A stretch of DNA of 64,000 bases. Source: Skermanella sp. TT6 (GTDB lineage Bacteria > Pseudomonadota > Alphaproteobacteria > Azospirillales > Azospirillaceae). Each line of letters opens with the position of its first letter. Position 1 is the first letter of the stretch. The translations under genes and the position numbers were made by a program. Below are positions 7,479 through 17,246 of this stretch, one piece after another. The stretch lies in assembly GCF_016653635.2 (NCBI RefSeq), contig NZ_CP067420.1, forward strand, positions 4,118,001 through 4,182,000, written 5' to 3'. The notes under the pieces were generated by a model. It was not told the DNA's origin and did not search any database. It saw nothing but the letters and a program-made list of their open reading frames with translations.

Positions 7479-8450
7479 ATGCGTACCGAAGCATCGCGCC
7501 GATCCATCCTGAAGGCCGGGCTGGCGGGGCTGGTCCTGGCGGCCGGCCTCGCCGCCTCGGCGCCGGCATCGGCCCAGGACAAGCTCACGGTCCTGCTGGA
7601 CTGGTTCGTGAACCCGGACCATGCGCCGCTGTACGTGGCTCGGGAGATGGGCTACTTCCGCGACGCCGGGCTGGAGGTCGAGATGATAGCGCCTGCCGAC
7701 CCGAACGATCCGCCCAAGCTGGTCGCCGCCGGCCGGGCCGACCTCGCCATCTCGTACCAGCCGCAGCTCCAGATGCAGGCGGCCGAGGGCCTGCCGCTGA
7801 CCCGGATCGGCACGCTGGTCGCGACGCCGCTGAACACGGTGGTCGTGCTGGCGGACGGGCCGGTCAAGTCGATCGCGGACCTGAAGGGGCGCAAGGTCGG
7901 ATACTCCGTCGGCGGGCTGGAGGACGCGCTGCTCGGCGCGATGCTGGAGAACGCCGGGCTGAAGCTGTCCGACGTGGAACTGGTCAACGTCAATTTCAGC
8001 CTGTCGCCGGCGCTGCTGTCGGGACAGGTCGACGCGGTGGTCGGGGCCTACCGGAACTTCGAGCTGAACCAGCTCGACATCGAGGGCAAGGCCGGGCGCG
8101 CCTTCTATCCGGAGGAGCACGGCGTCCCGCCCTATGACGAGCTGGTCATCGTCGCCAACCGCGAGAAGGCCGCCGACCCCCGCCTGCCCCGCTTCCTGGA
8201 CGCGGTCGAGCGCGGCACGCTGTACCTGATGAACCATCCGGACGAGTCGTGGAAGCTGTTCGTCAAGGCCAACCCCGAACTGGACGACGAGCTGAACCGG
8301 CGCGCCTGGCGCGACACCCTGCCCCGCTTCGCCCACAGCCCGGCGGCACTGGACGCGAGGCGATACGAGCGGTTCGCCCGGTTCCTGAAGGAACGTGAGC
8401 TGATCGGGGAGGTGCCGAGACTGGCGGACTACGCGGTCGAGCTTCGCTGA
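7479..8450 (+). CDS. thiY: Thiamine-precursor ABC transporter, periplasmic binding protein
   Basis: 323 residues of the NMT1/THI5-like family. The N-terminus has SRRSILKAG followed by a hydrophobic stretch and ASAPASAQ, a cleavable export signal with a twin-arginine-like pair. The mature protein opens with LTVLLDWFVNPDHAPLYVA, characteristic of proteins binding pyrimidine precursors of thiamine. SVGGLEDALLG and PPYDELVIVAN are further family blocks. It captures the ligand in the periplasm for the ThiX/ThiZ pair. Gene order is ATPase-permease-binding protein, all tightly spaced. Aliphatic sulfonate binding is the main alternative, made unlikely by the riboswitch. Confidence 0.88.
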   Translation: MRTEASRRSILKAGLAGLVLAAGLAASAPASAQDKLTVLLDWFVNPDHAPLYVAREMGYFRDAGLEVEMIAPADPNDPPKLVAAGRADLAISYQPQLQMQAAEGLPLTRIGTLVATPLNTVVVLADGPVKSIADLKGRKVGYSVGGLEDALLGAMLENAGLKLSDVELVNVNFSLSPALLSGQVDAVVGAYRNFELNQLDIEGKAGRAFYPEEHGVPPYDELVIVANREKAADPRLPRFLDAVERGTLYLMNHPDESWKLFVKANPELDDELNRRAWRDTLPRFAHSPAALDARRYERFARFLKERELIGEVPRLADYAVELR

Positions 8451-8468
8451 GGACCGTCTTTGCCATTT

Positions 8469-8492
8469 TGCCGCATGCGCGCGTGTGCGGCA
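8469..8492 (+). terminator. Possible hairpin after the thiamine transport operon
   Basis: tgccgca (8469-8475) and tgcggca (8486-8492) form a 7-bp stem with a 10-base loop, 18 bases after the binding-protein stop. No T-run follows, so termination is uncertain. Confidence 0.3.
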
Positions 8493-8529
8493 GGCGTTGA
8501 TCATGCCGCCGGCTGCGGTATCGTGCGGC

Positions 8530-9657
8530 ATGACTCAACTGAGACGCGCACTCTCCGATGCCGAGCGGATCGACTGGCTGCGGCTGATCCGGACCGAGAA
8601 TGTCGGCCCGGTCACCTTCGCCCGTCTGCTGGAACGCTACGACACCGCCACGCTGGCCCTGAAGGCGCTGCCCGACCTCGCCCGGCGGGGAGGCCGCACG
8701 GCGCCGCTGCGCATCTGCTCCAAGGCGGAGGCCGAGCGGGAGATCGCGGCGGCCCGGAAGGCGGAGGTGCGGCTTATCGCCTCGTGCGAGCCCGACTACC
8801 CCCTGCCGCTGTCCATGATCGAGGACGCGCCTCCGGTGATCGCGGTGAAGGGACATGCCCACCTGCTGGGCCGCCGCTGCATCGGCATGGTCGGCGCCCG
8901 CAACGCCTCGACCAACGGCAAGCGGTTCGCCGACACCATGGCGCGCGAACTGGGCGCGGCCGGGTTCGTCGTCGTCTCCGGCATGGCGCGCGGGATCGAC
9001 ACCAGCGCGCACCTGGGCTCGCTGGACAGCGGCACCGTCGCCGTCGTGGCCGGCGGCGTCGACGTGATCTACCCGGAGGAGAACGCCGCGCTCTACGCCC
9101 GGATCGCCGGGCAGGGCGCCGTGGTGGCCGAATGCCCGATGGGCACCCAGCCCATGGCGCGGCACTTCCCCCGGCGGAACCGCATCATCTCCGGCCTGTC
9201 CCTGGGCGTGGTCATCATCGAGGCGACGCCCAAGTCGGGATCGCTGATCACCGCGCGGACGGCGGGCGAACAGGGCCGCGAGGTCTTCGCGGTGCCGGGC
9301 TCGCCGCTCGATCCGCGCTCGCGCGGACCCAACGACCTGCTGCGCTCCGGTGCCAGTTTCGCCGAGAGCGCCGACGACATCATCCAGGCCTTCGCGGGAG
9401 TCGAGGCGCCGAAAATGCGGGAGCGGGAGCCGGACCTGTTCTCCGCCGCGAAGCCCATGCACCTGGATGATGCGAGCTTCGAGGAAATCCGCGACCGGCT
9501 GCTGGAATGCCTGGGTTATACGCCGGTCCCCGTTGACGAACTGGTCAGAGGGTGCCAATTGTCTGCGTCGGTAGTACGGAGCGTGCTGACTGAGCTCGAC
9601 CTTGCGGGTCGGGTTCAGCATCTGCCCGGAAATCAGGTCGTCCTGATTCAGCAATAA
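8530..9657 (+). CDS. dprA: DNA-processing protein DprA
   Basis: 375 residues. DprA loads RecA onto incoming single-stranded DNA during transformation and recombination. The Rossmann-like core shows GMVGARNAS, VSGMARGIDTSAH, GGVDVIYPEEN, FPRRNRIISGL and ITARTAGEQGREVFAVPG. The C-terminal winged-helix-like domain (about the last 65 residues) is present. Start choice: the ATG giving MTQLRRALSDAERIDWLRLI fits family length; in-frame ATGs at 8485 and 8503 are possible but lie next to a hairpin and have no better ribosome-binding site. It precedes topA, the usual order in alphaproteobacteria. Confidence 0.93.
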   Translation: MTQLRRALSDAERIDWLRLIRTENVGPVTFARLLERYDTATLALKALPDLARRGGRTAPLRICSKAEAEREIAAARKAEVRLIASCEPDYPLPLSMIEDAPPVIAVKGHAHLLGRRCIGMVGARNASTNGKRFADTMARELGAAGFVVVSGMARGIDTSAHLGSLDSGTVAVVAGGVDVIYPEENAALYARIAGQGAVVAECPMGTQPMARHFPRRNRIISGLSLGVVIIEATPKSGSLITARTAGEQGREVFAVPGSPLDPRSRGPNDLLRSGASFAESADDIIQAFAGVEAPKMREREPDLFSAAKPMHLDDASFEEIRDRLLECLGYTPVPVDELVRGCQLSASVVRSVLTELDLAGRVQHLPGNQVVLIQQ

Positions 9658-9700
9658 AAACTGAAAAAGTGACCGAACGCAAACAAGAGGCGGATTTCGC

Positions 9701-12547
9701 TTGTCTGGCAGCAATCTAGTCATCGTCGAATCCCCGGCCAAAGCGAAGACGATCAACAAGTATCTTGGTCCGGACTTCACCGTTTTGGCCAGCTTCGGCC
9801 ATATTCGGGATCTCCCGCCGAAGGACGGCTCCGTTCGTCCCGAGGAAGACTTCGCCATGTCCTGGGAACTGGGCGACCGATCCAAGCGCCATGTCGACGA
9901 AATCTCGCGCGCCATCCGCGGCGTGGACCATGTCTTCCTGGCGACCGACCCGGATCGCGAGGGGGAGGCGATCGCCTGGCACGTCCAGGAGGTGCTGCGC
10001 GAGGCGAAGCTGCTGGACAAGGTCGATGTCCGCCGGGTCACCTTCAACGAGATCACCAAGGGCGCCGTCCTGGACGCAATGAAGCGCCCGCGCGACCTGA
10101 ACCGCGAGCTGATCGAGGCCTATCTGGCGCGCCGCGCGCTGGACTATCTGGTGGGCTTCACCCTCTCACCGGTCCTGTGGCGGAAGCTGCCGGGATCGCG
10201 GTCGGCCGGGCGCGTCCAATCCGTGGCGCTGCGGCTGATCTGCGAGCGCGAGGCGGAGATCGAGGTCTTCCGGCCGCAGGAATACTGGTCGATCGAGGTC
10301 GTCTTCCAGACCGCCGGCGGCGCCCAGGTCAAGGCGCGGCTGACCCAGCTCGACGGCAAGCGCCTGGACAAGTTCGCGCTGGGCGAGGCCGGCGCCGCGA
10401 ACGCGGTGGTCGAGCGGCTGAAGCCGCTGAGCTACGCCGTCCATTCGGTCGAGCACAAGCAGGTCAAGCGGAACCCCTACCCGCCCTTCACGACCTCCAC
10501 CCTCCAGCAGGAGGCGTCGCGCAAGCTGGGCATGGGCGCCACCCGGACCATGCGGGTCGCCCAGAAGCTCTACGAAGGCGTCGATATCGGCGGCGAGTCG
10601 GTCGGCCTGATCACCTATATGCGGACCGACGGCGTCCAGCTTTCCAACGACGCGATCGGACAGGTGCGCGAGCTGATCGACTCCCAGTACGGCGGCGACT
10701 ACGTGCCGGACAGCCCCAGGATCTACAAGTCGGCCGCCAAGAACGCCCAGGAGGCGCACGAGGCGATCCGGCCGACCGACCTGCTGCGCCGGCCGGACGA
10801 CGTCGCCCACCAGCTGGAGCGGGACGAGCTGCGTCTTTACGAGCTGATCTGGAAGCGGACCGTCGCCTCGCAGATGGAAAGCGCCGTGCTCGACCAGGTG
10901 GCGGTGGACATCGCGTCGTCGGACGGCAAGGCGGTGCTGCGGGCGACCGGCTCGGTCGTGCTGTTCGACGGCTTCCTCCGGGTCTACCAGGAGGAGCGCG
11001 ACGACTCGGTGGACGAGAAGTCCGCCGCCGAGGACGAGGCCGAGGCGCGGCTGCCGCCGGTCAAGGAAGGCGACGCCATGAAGCGCGGCGCCGTCGATGC
11101 CGAGCAGCATTTCACCCAGCCGCCGCCCCGCTACACCGAGGCGAGCCTGGTGAAGAAGCTGGAGGAGCTGGGCATCGGCCGGCCCTCGACCTATGCGAGC
11201 ATCATGCAGGTGCTCCAGGACCGCGACTATGTCGAGCTGGACAAGCGGCGCTTCGTCCCGCAGGACCGCGGCCGGCTGGTGACCGCGTTCCTGACCAGCT
11301 TCTTCGAGCGCTACGTCGAGTACAACTTCACCGCCGACCTGGAGACCAAGCTGGACGACGTGTCCGGCGGAAGGCTCGACTGGAAGACGGTGCTGCGGGA
11401 CTTCTGGAAGGCTTTCTCCGCCGCGGTGGAGGGCACGAAGGACCTGACGATCACCCAGGTGATCGACGAGCTCGACAAGGAGCTGGGGCCGCACTTCTTC
11501 CCCAACACGACCAAGGACGGCACCGACCCTCGCGTCTGCCCGTCCTGCCACGCCGGCAGGCTCGGCCTGAAGCTGAGCCGGAACGGCGCCTTCATCGGCT
11601 GCTCCAACTATCCGGACTGCCGCTACACCCGTTCGCTGGCGGTCGCGACCGGCGACGAGGAGGCGGACGCCCTGGCCGACGGGCCGCGCGAGCTGGGCGA
11701 CGACCCGGAGACCGGCTTGCCGGTCAGCGTGCGGCGCGGGCCGTACGGCGCCTATGTCCAGCTTGGGCCGCGCCGCGAGGCGGCTCCGCCGGTCGAGGCG
11801 CCGCCACCCGAGCCGGAACCCGAGGCCGGAGCCAAGAAGACCAAAGGCAAGGCCAAGGCGAAGCCCAAGGCCGAGGTGGAGAAACCCAAGCGGGTCTCCC
11901 TGCCCAAGGGCATGTCGCCGACCGAGATCGACCTGGAGACCGCGCTGAAGCTGCTGGCGCTGCCGCGCGACGTCGGGCCGCACCCGGAGACCAAGGACAT
12001 GATCACGGCCGGCATCGGCCGGTTCGGTCCCTACCTGAAGCTGGGATCGACCTACAAGTCCCTGGCTCCGGACGACGACGTGCTGACCATCGGCCTGAAC
12101 CGGGCGGTCGTGCTCCTGGCGGAAGCCAAGAAGGGACCGGCCCAGGTGCCCGGCCGCGCCCTTGGCGACCATCCGCGCGACGGCAAGCCGGTCAGCCTCA
12201 ACAACGGCCGGTTCGGGCCCTATGTGAAGCATGGCAAGCTGATGGCGTCGCTGCCCAAGGCCATGGTCCCCAACGCCGAGGAGCTGACGCTGGCGCAGGC
12301 GATCGAGCTGCTAGACGCCAAGGCGGCCAAGGACTCCGGCAAGGTGCCTGCAGCGAAGGGCAAGGCCGCCAAGGCGGCTCCCGAGGAGAAAGCGAAGGAC
12401 GCCGAGGCGGCCCCGGCGAAGAAGCCGGCGGCCAAGGCGGCACCGAAGAAGGCTCCGGCCAAGAAGCCGGCCGCCGCTTCTAAGGCAGCCGACCCGAAAG
12501 CCACCTCGGCGAAGCCGAAGGCCCGCGCCGTCGCGTCGGGCGATTGA
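9701..12547 (+). CDS. topA: DNA topoisomerase I
   Basis: 948 residues. It relaxes negative supercoils through a transient 5'-phosphotyrosine bond. The TOPRIM domain opens with VIVESPAKAKTI and carries DPDREGEAIAWH. The catalytic tyrosine is Y306 in LITYMRTDG. One C4 zinc motif (CPSCHAG...IGCSNYPDC) is seen near residue 620, followed by repeated IGRFGPYLKLG / NGRFGPYVKHG blocks. The tail of about 70 residues is very rich in lysine, alanine and proline, as in many high-GC relatives. The start is TTG, supported by aagagg about 10 bases upstream. Confidence 0.96.
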   Translation: MSGSNLVIVESPAKAKTINKYLGPDFTVLASFGHIRDLPPKDGSVRPEEDFAMSWELGDRSKRHVDEISRAIRGVDHVFLATDPDREGEAIAWHVQEVLREAKLLDKVDVRRVTFNEITKGAVLDAMKRPRDLNRELIEAYLARRALDYLVGFTLSPVLWRKLPGSRSAGRVQSVALRLICEREAEIEVFRPQEYWSIEVVFQTAGGAQVKARLTQLDGKRLDKFALGEAGAANAVVERLKPLSYAVHSVEHKQVKRNPYPPFTTSTLQQEASRKLGMGATRTMRVAQKLYEGVDIGGESVGLITYMRTDGVQLSNDAIGQVRELIDSQYGGDYVPDSPRIYKSAAKNAQEAHEAIRPTDLLRRPDDVAHQLERDELRLYELIWKRTVASQMESAVLDQVAVDIASSDGKAVLRATGSVVLFDGFLRVYQEERDDSVDEKSAAEDEAEARLPPVKEGDAMKRGAVDAEQHFTQPPPRYTEASLVKKLEELGIGRPSTYASIMQVLQDRDYVELDKRRFVPQDRGRLVTAFLTSFFERYVEYNFTADLETKLDDVSGGRLDWKTVLRDFWKAFSAAVEGTKDLTITQVIDELDKELGPHFFPNTTKDGTDPRVCPSCHAGRLGLKLSRNGAFIGCSNYPDCRYTRSLAVATGDEEADALADGPRELGDDPETGLPVSVRRGPYGAYVQLGPRREAAPPVEAPPPEPEPEAGAKKTKGKAKAKPKAEVEKPKRVSLPKGMSPTEIDLETALKLLALPRDVGPHPETKDMITAGIGRFGPYLKLGSTYKSLAPDDDVLTIGLNRAVVLLAEAKKGPAQVPGRALGDHPRDGKPVSLNNGRFGPYVKHGKLMASLPKAMVPNAEELTLAQAIELLDAKAAKDSGKVPAAKGKAAKAAPEEKAKDAEAAPAKKPAAKAAPKKAPAKKPAAASKAADPKATSAKPKARAVASGD

Positions 12548-12594
12548 TCCGCCGGTAACCACGTCCCCTCCCTGACGGAGAAAACAGAACTCCC

Positions 12595-14817
12595 TTGGCT
12601 GAAGAGAACCAGAAGAAACCCGCCGCTTTCCCGTCACGGGATGAAATCCTCGCCTTCATCCGCAACAGCCCGGTTCCGGTCGGCAAGCGGGAGATCGCGC
12701 GGGAGTTCAGGCTGCGGGGCGACGACCGCATCGCCCTGAAAGAGCTGCTGAGGGACCTGGAGAGCGAGGGCGCGATCGAGCGCGACAGGGCGAGGCGGCT
12801 CGCCCCGCCGGCGGCGCTGCCGGCGGTCGGCGTGCTCGAAGTGGTGGAGATCGACACCGACGGCGAGGTCCTGGCACGCCCGGTGGCCTGGACCTCGGAC
12901 GAGCCGCCGCCGAAGATCTACATGCAGCCGGAACGGCGCGGCCACCCTGCCCTGCTGCCCGGCGACCGGGTGCTGGCCCAGCTGAGCCGGCAGAAGGACC
13001 GGGTCTATGCCGGCCGGACCATCCGCAAGCTGGAGAAGCACGGCACCGCGCGGGTATTGGGCATCTACGAGATGACGCCCGACGGGGCCCGGCTGCGCCC
13101 GACCGACAAGCGCCAGCGGGCTGAGTTCCTGGTCACCCCGGCCCATTCGGGCGACGCGGAGAACGGCGAGCTGGTGGTGGCGGAGGTCCTGCCGTCCAGC
13201 CGGTTCGGCCTGAAGCAGGCCAAGGTGGTCGAGCGGCTGGGCGACATGGCGAACCCGCGCTCGATCAGCCTGATCGCGATCCATTCCCAGGACCTCCCCA
13301 CCGTCTTCAGCGAGGCGGCGCTGGAGGAGGCCGGGCGCGCCGAGCCGCCGACCCTGGAGGGGCGCACCGACCTGCGCGACATCCCGCTGGTGACGATCGA
13401 CGGCGCCGACGCGCGGGACTTCGACGACGCGGTCTGGGCCGAGCCCGATCCGGAGGTGCCCGGCGGCTGGCACGCGCTGGTCGCGATCGCCGACGTCGCC
13501 TTCTATGTCCGCCCCGGCCGGCCGCTCGACCGGGCGGCGTTCCAGCGCGGCAACTCGGCCTATTTCCCCGACCGGGTCGTGCCGATGCTGCCGGAGGCCC
13601 TGTCCAACGATCTCTGCTCGCTGCGGCCGGGGGAGGACCGCGCCTGCCTGGCGGTCCATCTGTGGATCGACGCGCGCGGCGAGCTGACGCGCCACCGCTT
13701 CGTCCGCGGCCTGATGCGCTCGGCGGCGCGGCTTACCTACGAGCAGGTCCAGGCGGCGCGCGACGGCGCTCCGGACGATGCCGCAGGGCCGCTCCTGGGA
13801 CCGGTGATCGAGCCGCTGTACGGCGCCTTCCGGACCCTGAACGCGGCGCGGGAACGCCGCGGGACGCTGGAGCTGGACCTGCCGGAGCGGCAGGTCAGGC
13901 TGGACGAGCGGGGCGGCGTGGTCGCGATCACGCCGCGCAAGAGGCTCGACAGCCACCGGCTGATCGAGGAATTCATGATCTGCGCCAACGTCGCGGCGGC
14001 CGAGGCGCTGGAGGCCAGGGGAGCCCCCTGCCTCTACCGGATCCACGACCAGCCCTCCATGGACAAGCTGGAGTCGCTGCGCGAGTTCCTGCACGGCATG
14101 GGCCACAAGCTGGCCCAAGGCGCGCTGAAGCCGTCCGACTTCACCGGCATCCTGGACCGGGTGCGCGGCAGGCCGGAAGCGGCGGTGATCAGCGAGGTGA
14201 TCCTGCGCTCGCAGGCCCAGGCCTCCTACGATCCCGAGAATATCGGCCATTTCGGCCTGGCGCTTCGGCGCTATGCCCATTTCACCTCGCCGATCCGCCG
14301 CTATGCCGACCTGGTGGTCCACCGCGCGCTGATCCGGGCCTACGGGCTCGGTCCCGGCGGCCTGGACGACGCCGAGGCGGCCCGGATGACGGAGATCGCG
14401 GAGCACATCTCCTCCACGGAACGCCGGGCGGCGCTGGCGGAGCGCGACGCCGTGGACCGCTTCACGGCGGCGTTCCTGGCCGAGCGGGTCGGCGCCACCT
14501 TCAGCGGACGGATCACCGGGGTGACCCGGTTCGGCCTGTTCGTCGAGCTGGACGAGACCGGCGCCGACGGGCTGGTGCCGGTCAGCTCGCTGCCGGACGA
14601 CCAGTACGAGCACCAGGAGCGCAGCCACGCCCTGGTCGGCCGCCGGTCGGGCCGGAGCTATCGGCTGGGCGCCCCGGTCAAGGTCAAGCTGGTCGAAGCC
14701 GACCCGGTGCTGGGCAGCACGCTCTTCGTCCTGCTGGAGGACGACGGCACCGACCTGCCCTGGCTGCGCGGATCCCCCGGCAAGCCGAAAAGCCGCGGCA
14801 AACGGCGCGATCGGTAA
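12595..14817 (+). CDS. rnr: Ribonuclease R
   Basis: 740 residues. This processive 3'-to-5' exoribonuclease degrades structured RNA. An N-terminal winged helix (FIRNSPVPVGKREIAREF) is followed by cold-shock domains, the RNB catalytic domain with the metal-binding acidic cluster TIDGADARDFDDAVW, and YAHFTSPIRRYADLVVHRAL. A C-terminal S1 domain is visible (FSGRITGVTRFGLFVEL). The tail is basic. The start is TTG with ggag upstream, 47 bases after topA. This topA-rnr order is common in alphaproteobacteria. Confidence 0.95.
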   Translation: MAEENQKKPAAFPSRDEILAFIRNSPVPVGKREIAREFRLRGDDRIALKELLRDLESEGAIERDRARRLAPPAALPAVGVLEVVEIDTDGEVLARPVAWTSDEPPPKIYMQPERRGHPALLPGDRVLAQLSRQKDRVYAGRTIRKLEKHGTARVLGIYEMTPDGARLRPTDKRQRAEFLVTPAHSGDAENGELVVAEVLPSSRFGLKQAKVVERLGDMANPRSISLIAIHSQDLPTVFSEAALEEAGRAEPPTLEGRTDLRDIPLVTIDGADARDFDDAVWAEPDPEVPGGWHALVAIADVAFYVRPGRPLDRAAFQRGNSAYFPDRVVPMLPEALSNDLCSLRPGEDRACLAVHLWIDARGELTRHRFVRGLMRSAARLTYEQVQAARDGAPDDAAGPLLGPVIEPLYGAFRTLNAARERRGTLELDLPERQVRLDERGGVVAITPRKRLDSHRLIEEFMICANVAAAEALEARGAPCLYRIHDQPSMDKLESLREFLHGMGHKLAQGALKPSDFTGILDRVRGRPEAAVISEVILRSQAQASYDPENIGHFGLALRRYAHFTSPIRRYADLVVHRALIRAYGLGPGGLDDAEAARMTEIAEHISSTERRAALAERDAVDRFTAAFLAERVGATFSGRITGVTRFGLFVELDETGADGLVPVSSLPDDQYEHQERSHALVGRRSGRSYRLGAPVKVKLVEADPVLGSTLFVLLEDDGTDLPWLRGSPGKPKSRGKRRDR

Positions 14818-14868
14818 AGCCGCCCGCGCCACTGGCAAAAACCGCGATTCGTGGTATTACTCTGTTCC

Positions 14869-15264
14869 ATGGACGAACCGCCCCAGATGCAGCATTCCAG
14901 GGAACTCGAACCGCCGCCAGGCTCCTTCCTGACGGGGCTGCTGCGGGGCATCCGCCGCCGCTGCCCGGGATGTGGCCAAAGCCACCTGTTTTCCCGGTAC
15001 GTTACGGTCGTTCCGAACTGTCCCGATTGCGGGCTGGAGACCAGCGCCTATCGCGCCGACGACGCGCCGCCCTACTTCACGATCTTCGTGGTGGGCCACG
15101 TGGTGATTCCCGGCATGCTGTTGCTGGAACAGAAATTCCATCCGGAGCCCTGGGTCCACATGGCGACCTGGGTGCCGATGACGCTGCTGCTGACCCTGGC
15201 CTTGCTTCCGCCGATCAAGGGAGCCGTAATCGGAGCGCAATGGGCACTTCGCATGAAAAGCTGA
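14869..15264 (+). CDS. DUF983 family membrane protein
   Basis: 131 residues. Two CxxC pairs (RRCPGCGQSHLF and VPNCPDCGLE) look like a small zinc ribbon. They are followed by two transmembrane segments (FTIFVVGHVVIPGMLLL and WVPMTLLLTLALLPPIKG). The family is of unknown function and is usual downstream of rnr in alphaproteobacteria. The ATG giving MDEPPQMQHS was chosen; a GTG 18 bases upstream is also possible. Its last 25 bases overlap the start of the next gene, suggesting translational coupling. Confidence 0.87.
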   Translation: MDEPPQMQHSRELEPPPGSFLTGLLRGIRRRCPGCGQSHLFSRYVTVVPNCPDCGLETSAYRADDAPPYFTIFVVGHVVIPGMLLLEQKFHPEPWVHMATWVPMTLLLTLALLPPIKGAVIGAQWALRMKS

Positions 15265-16811
15265 GGCCGCGCCGCGGTTTTTCCGGCGCGCTGATGGGTA
15301 TCCTGCTGCTCACGGGATGCACGGCCGAACCGACCTCGCTGGCGGCCCAGCCTCCGCCACCGCAGATCGGCGAGCAGGTCTTCGCCGTAGGCTATGGCAG
15401 GATCGCGGAGATCTATCTGAACCCCGTCGACATGGGGCAACTGACCACCGACGGCCTGCGCGGGCTGTCCAAGATGGACTCGGCCATCGCCGTCGACCGC
15501 TCGCCCAGCACCGTCCGGGTCACCAGCAACGGCCATCCGGTCGGCGAGTTCACGGCGCCCCCGGCGAACGACGCGGGCGGCTGGGCCGCCGTCACGGCGC
15601 AGGCGATCGAGCGGGTGCGGCTCAGCTCCACTCCCCTGCGCCAGGCATCGCCGGAGGACATCTACCAGACCGTGTTCGACGCGATCATGGCCGACCTGGA
15701 CAGCTATTCCCGTTACACCAGCGCCCAGCGGGCGGGCAACGAGCGGGCCCAGCGCGAGGGCTATGGCGGCGTCGGCGTCGGGGTGGAGGCGAAGGACGGC
15801 CGGTTCGTCATCAGCGAAGTGGTCGGGCACGCGCCGGCCGCCCGCGCCGGGCTGAAGTCGGGCGAGGCCATCGTCGCCATCGACGGCGACCTCACGGGCT
15901 ATATGAGCCTCCAGGACGTCCGCGACCGCCTGCGCGGGCCGTCGGGCACCCTCGTGCTGGTCACGGTGGAGGCCGCCGCCGGCGGGCAAAGCCGCAGGGT
16001 TCCGCTCCGGCGCGAGCGGGTGATCCCCAATACGGTCGCCGTCTCGATCGACAACGGCGTGGCGGTGCTCTCCATCGAGCGGTTCAACGCCGCCACCTCC
16101 CTGAACGTGCGCGAGGCGATCGACGTCGCCCGGACCCAGATGGGACGCAAGGCGGTCGGGTTCGTGCTGGACCTGCGGGGCAACCCCGGCGGCCTGCTGG
16201 ACCAAGCCGTCGCCGTCGCCGACCTGTTCATCCCCCAGGGGCGGATCATCACGACGGCCGGGCGGCATCCCGACAGCATCCAGCAGTTCGACGCCACCCA
16301 TGACGACCAGACCGAGGGCCTGCCGCTGGTCGTCCTGATGGACGGCCGGTCCGCCTCCGCGTCGGAGATCGTCGCGGCCGCCTTGCAGGACAGCGGGCGC
16401 GCCGTGGTGGTCGGCGCCTCGTCCTTCGGCAAGGGCAGCGTCCAGACGGTCACGCGTCTGCCCAACGACGGCGAGCTGTTCCTGACCTGGTCGAGGATCT
16501 ATGCCCCGTCGGGCTACACGCTGCACCGCCAGGGCGTGACGCCGACGATCTGCACCAGCAAGGACTCCAGCGACGCCGATGCCGTGATCAGCCAGCTCCA
16601 GGACGGCCGGCTCGGCATGCCCGGCACGCTGGCGAGCTGGCGCTCGGCGGCCCCGGACGACGAGACGGCGCTCCATCAGCTCCGCGACGCCTGCCCCTGG
16701 AAGACCCACGAGGCCGACCTGGACCTGCGGGTCGCGAAACGGCTGCTGGCTGACAAGGCGCTCTACCAGCGCGCGCTCCAGCTTTCGACGACGCTGCTGG
16801 CGGAGCGTTGA
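15240..16811 (+). CDS. S41 family C-terminal processing protease, lipoprotein
   Basis: 523 residues. A lipoprotein signal ends in LLTGC (lipobox cysteine near residue 27), so the enzyme should be anchored in the envelope. A PDZ domain follows (GVGVGVEAKDGRFVISEV...GEAIVAIDG). The S41 catalytic domain has LDLRGNPGGLLDQAV, the nucleophile serine in DGRSASASEIVAAAL, and the general-base lysine in FGKGSVQTV. Such proteases cut C-termini of envelope proteins and cell-wall enzymes. The start ATG has ggag 5 bases upstream and overlaps the DUF983 gene by 25 bases. The frame is open much further upstream inside rnr, but that part is not real. Confidence 0.9.
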   Translation: MGTSHEKLRPRRGFSGALMGILLLTGCTAEPTSLAAQPPPPQIGEQVFAVGYGRIAEIYLNPVDMGQLTTDGLRGLSKMDSAIAVDRSPSTVRVTSNGHPVGEFTAPPANDAGGWAAVTAQAIERVRLSSTPLRQASPEDIYQTVFDAIMADLDSYSRYTSAQRAGNERAQREGYGGVGVGVEAKDGRFVISEVVGHAPAARAGLKSGEAIVAIDGDLTGYMSLQDVRDRLRGPSGTLVLVTVEAAAGGQSRRVPLRRERVIPNTVAVSIDNGVAVLSIERFNAATSLNVREAIDVARTQMGRKAVGFVLDLRGNPGGLLDQAVAVADLFIPQGRIITTAGRHPDSIQQFDATHDDQTEGLPLVVLMDGRSASASEIVAAALQDSGRAVVVGASSFGKGSVQTVTRLPNDGELFLTWSRIYAPSGYTLHRQGVTPTICTSKDSSDADAVISQLQDGRLGMPGTLASWRSAAPDDETALHQLRDACPWKTHEADLDLRVAKRLLADKALYQRALQLSTTLLAER

Positions 16812-16946
16812 AGGCGGAAATCGTGAGGGTTTCCCGGCCCGGGACTTGACTCCGGCGGCCATCCTTGTATCTTCCGCGCTCACTTTGTCGTGCTACCGGG
16901 TCAACGCGATCCTGGGGCATCGCGGACGAACACGGGATCCAGAGTT

Positions 16947-17114
16947 ATGGCGAAACAGAATACCGTTCTGATCCGGCTTGTCAGCTCGGCTGGCACCGGC
17001 TTCTTCTATGTGAAGAAGAAGAACCCCCGCAAGACCACGGAGAAGCTTGAGTTCCGGAAGTATGATCCGGTCGTGCGCCAGCACGTCGCTTTCAAGGAAG
17101 CGAAGATCAAGTAA
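16947..17114 (+). CDS. rpmG: 50S ribosomal protein L33
   Basis: 55 residues, [20 protein letters not shown] to the C-terminus EAKIK. The zinc-binding cysteines of some L33 forms are absent, as in the usual proteobacterial version. It is followed by a strong intrinsic terminator, so it is probably its own transcription unit. Confidence 0.97.
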   Translation: MAKQNTVLIRLVSSAGTGFFYVKKKNPRKTTEKLEFRKYDPVVRQHVAFKEAKIK

Positions 17115-17134
17115 TCCGTTTCAAACGGAAGCGA

Positions 17135-17165
17135 AAAGGCCGCCCCTTGGGCGGCCTTTCGTGTT
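17135..17165 (+). terminator. Rho-independent terminator of rpmG
   Basis: Ten-base stem aaaggccgcc (17135-17144) with ggcggccttt (17150-17159), 5-base loop, followed by a T-rich stretch. It lies 20 bases after the rpmG stop. Confidence 0.92.
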
Positions 17166-17246
17166 TCTACAGTTCCGGCGGGAGCCGGTATCCCTCGTCG
17201 GCGCCAACGCCCGCCCGCTGAACCTCAAGTTCACTATACCAACCGG

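Noticed and set aside
10166-12232. A 688-codon minus-strand frame across topA
   Set aside because: Antisense shadow of topA without recognisable motifs.
13662-15239. Upstream half of a 1049-codon plus-strand frame
   Set aside because: Only the part from 15240 codes for protein (S41 protease); the earlier part is an out-of-frame reading of rnr and DUF983.
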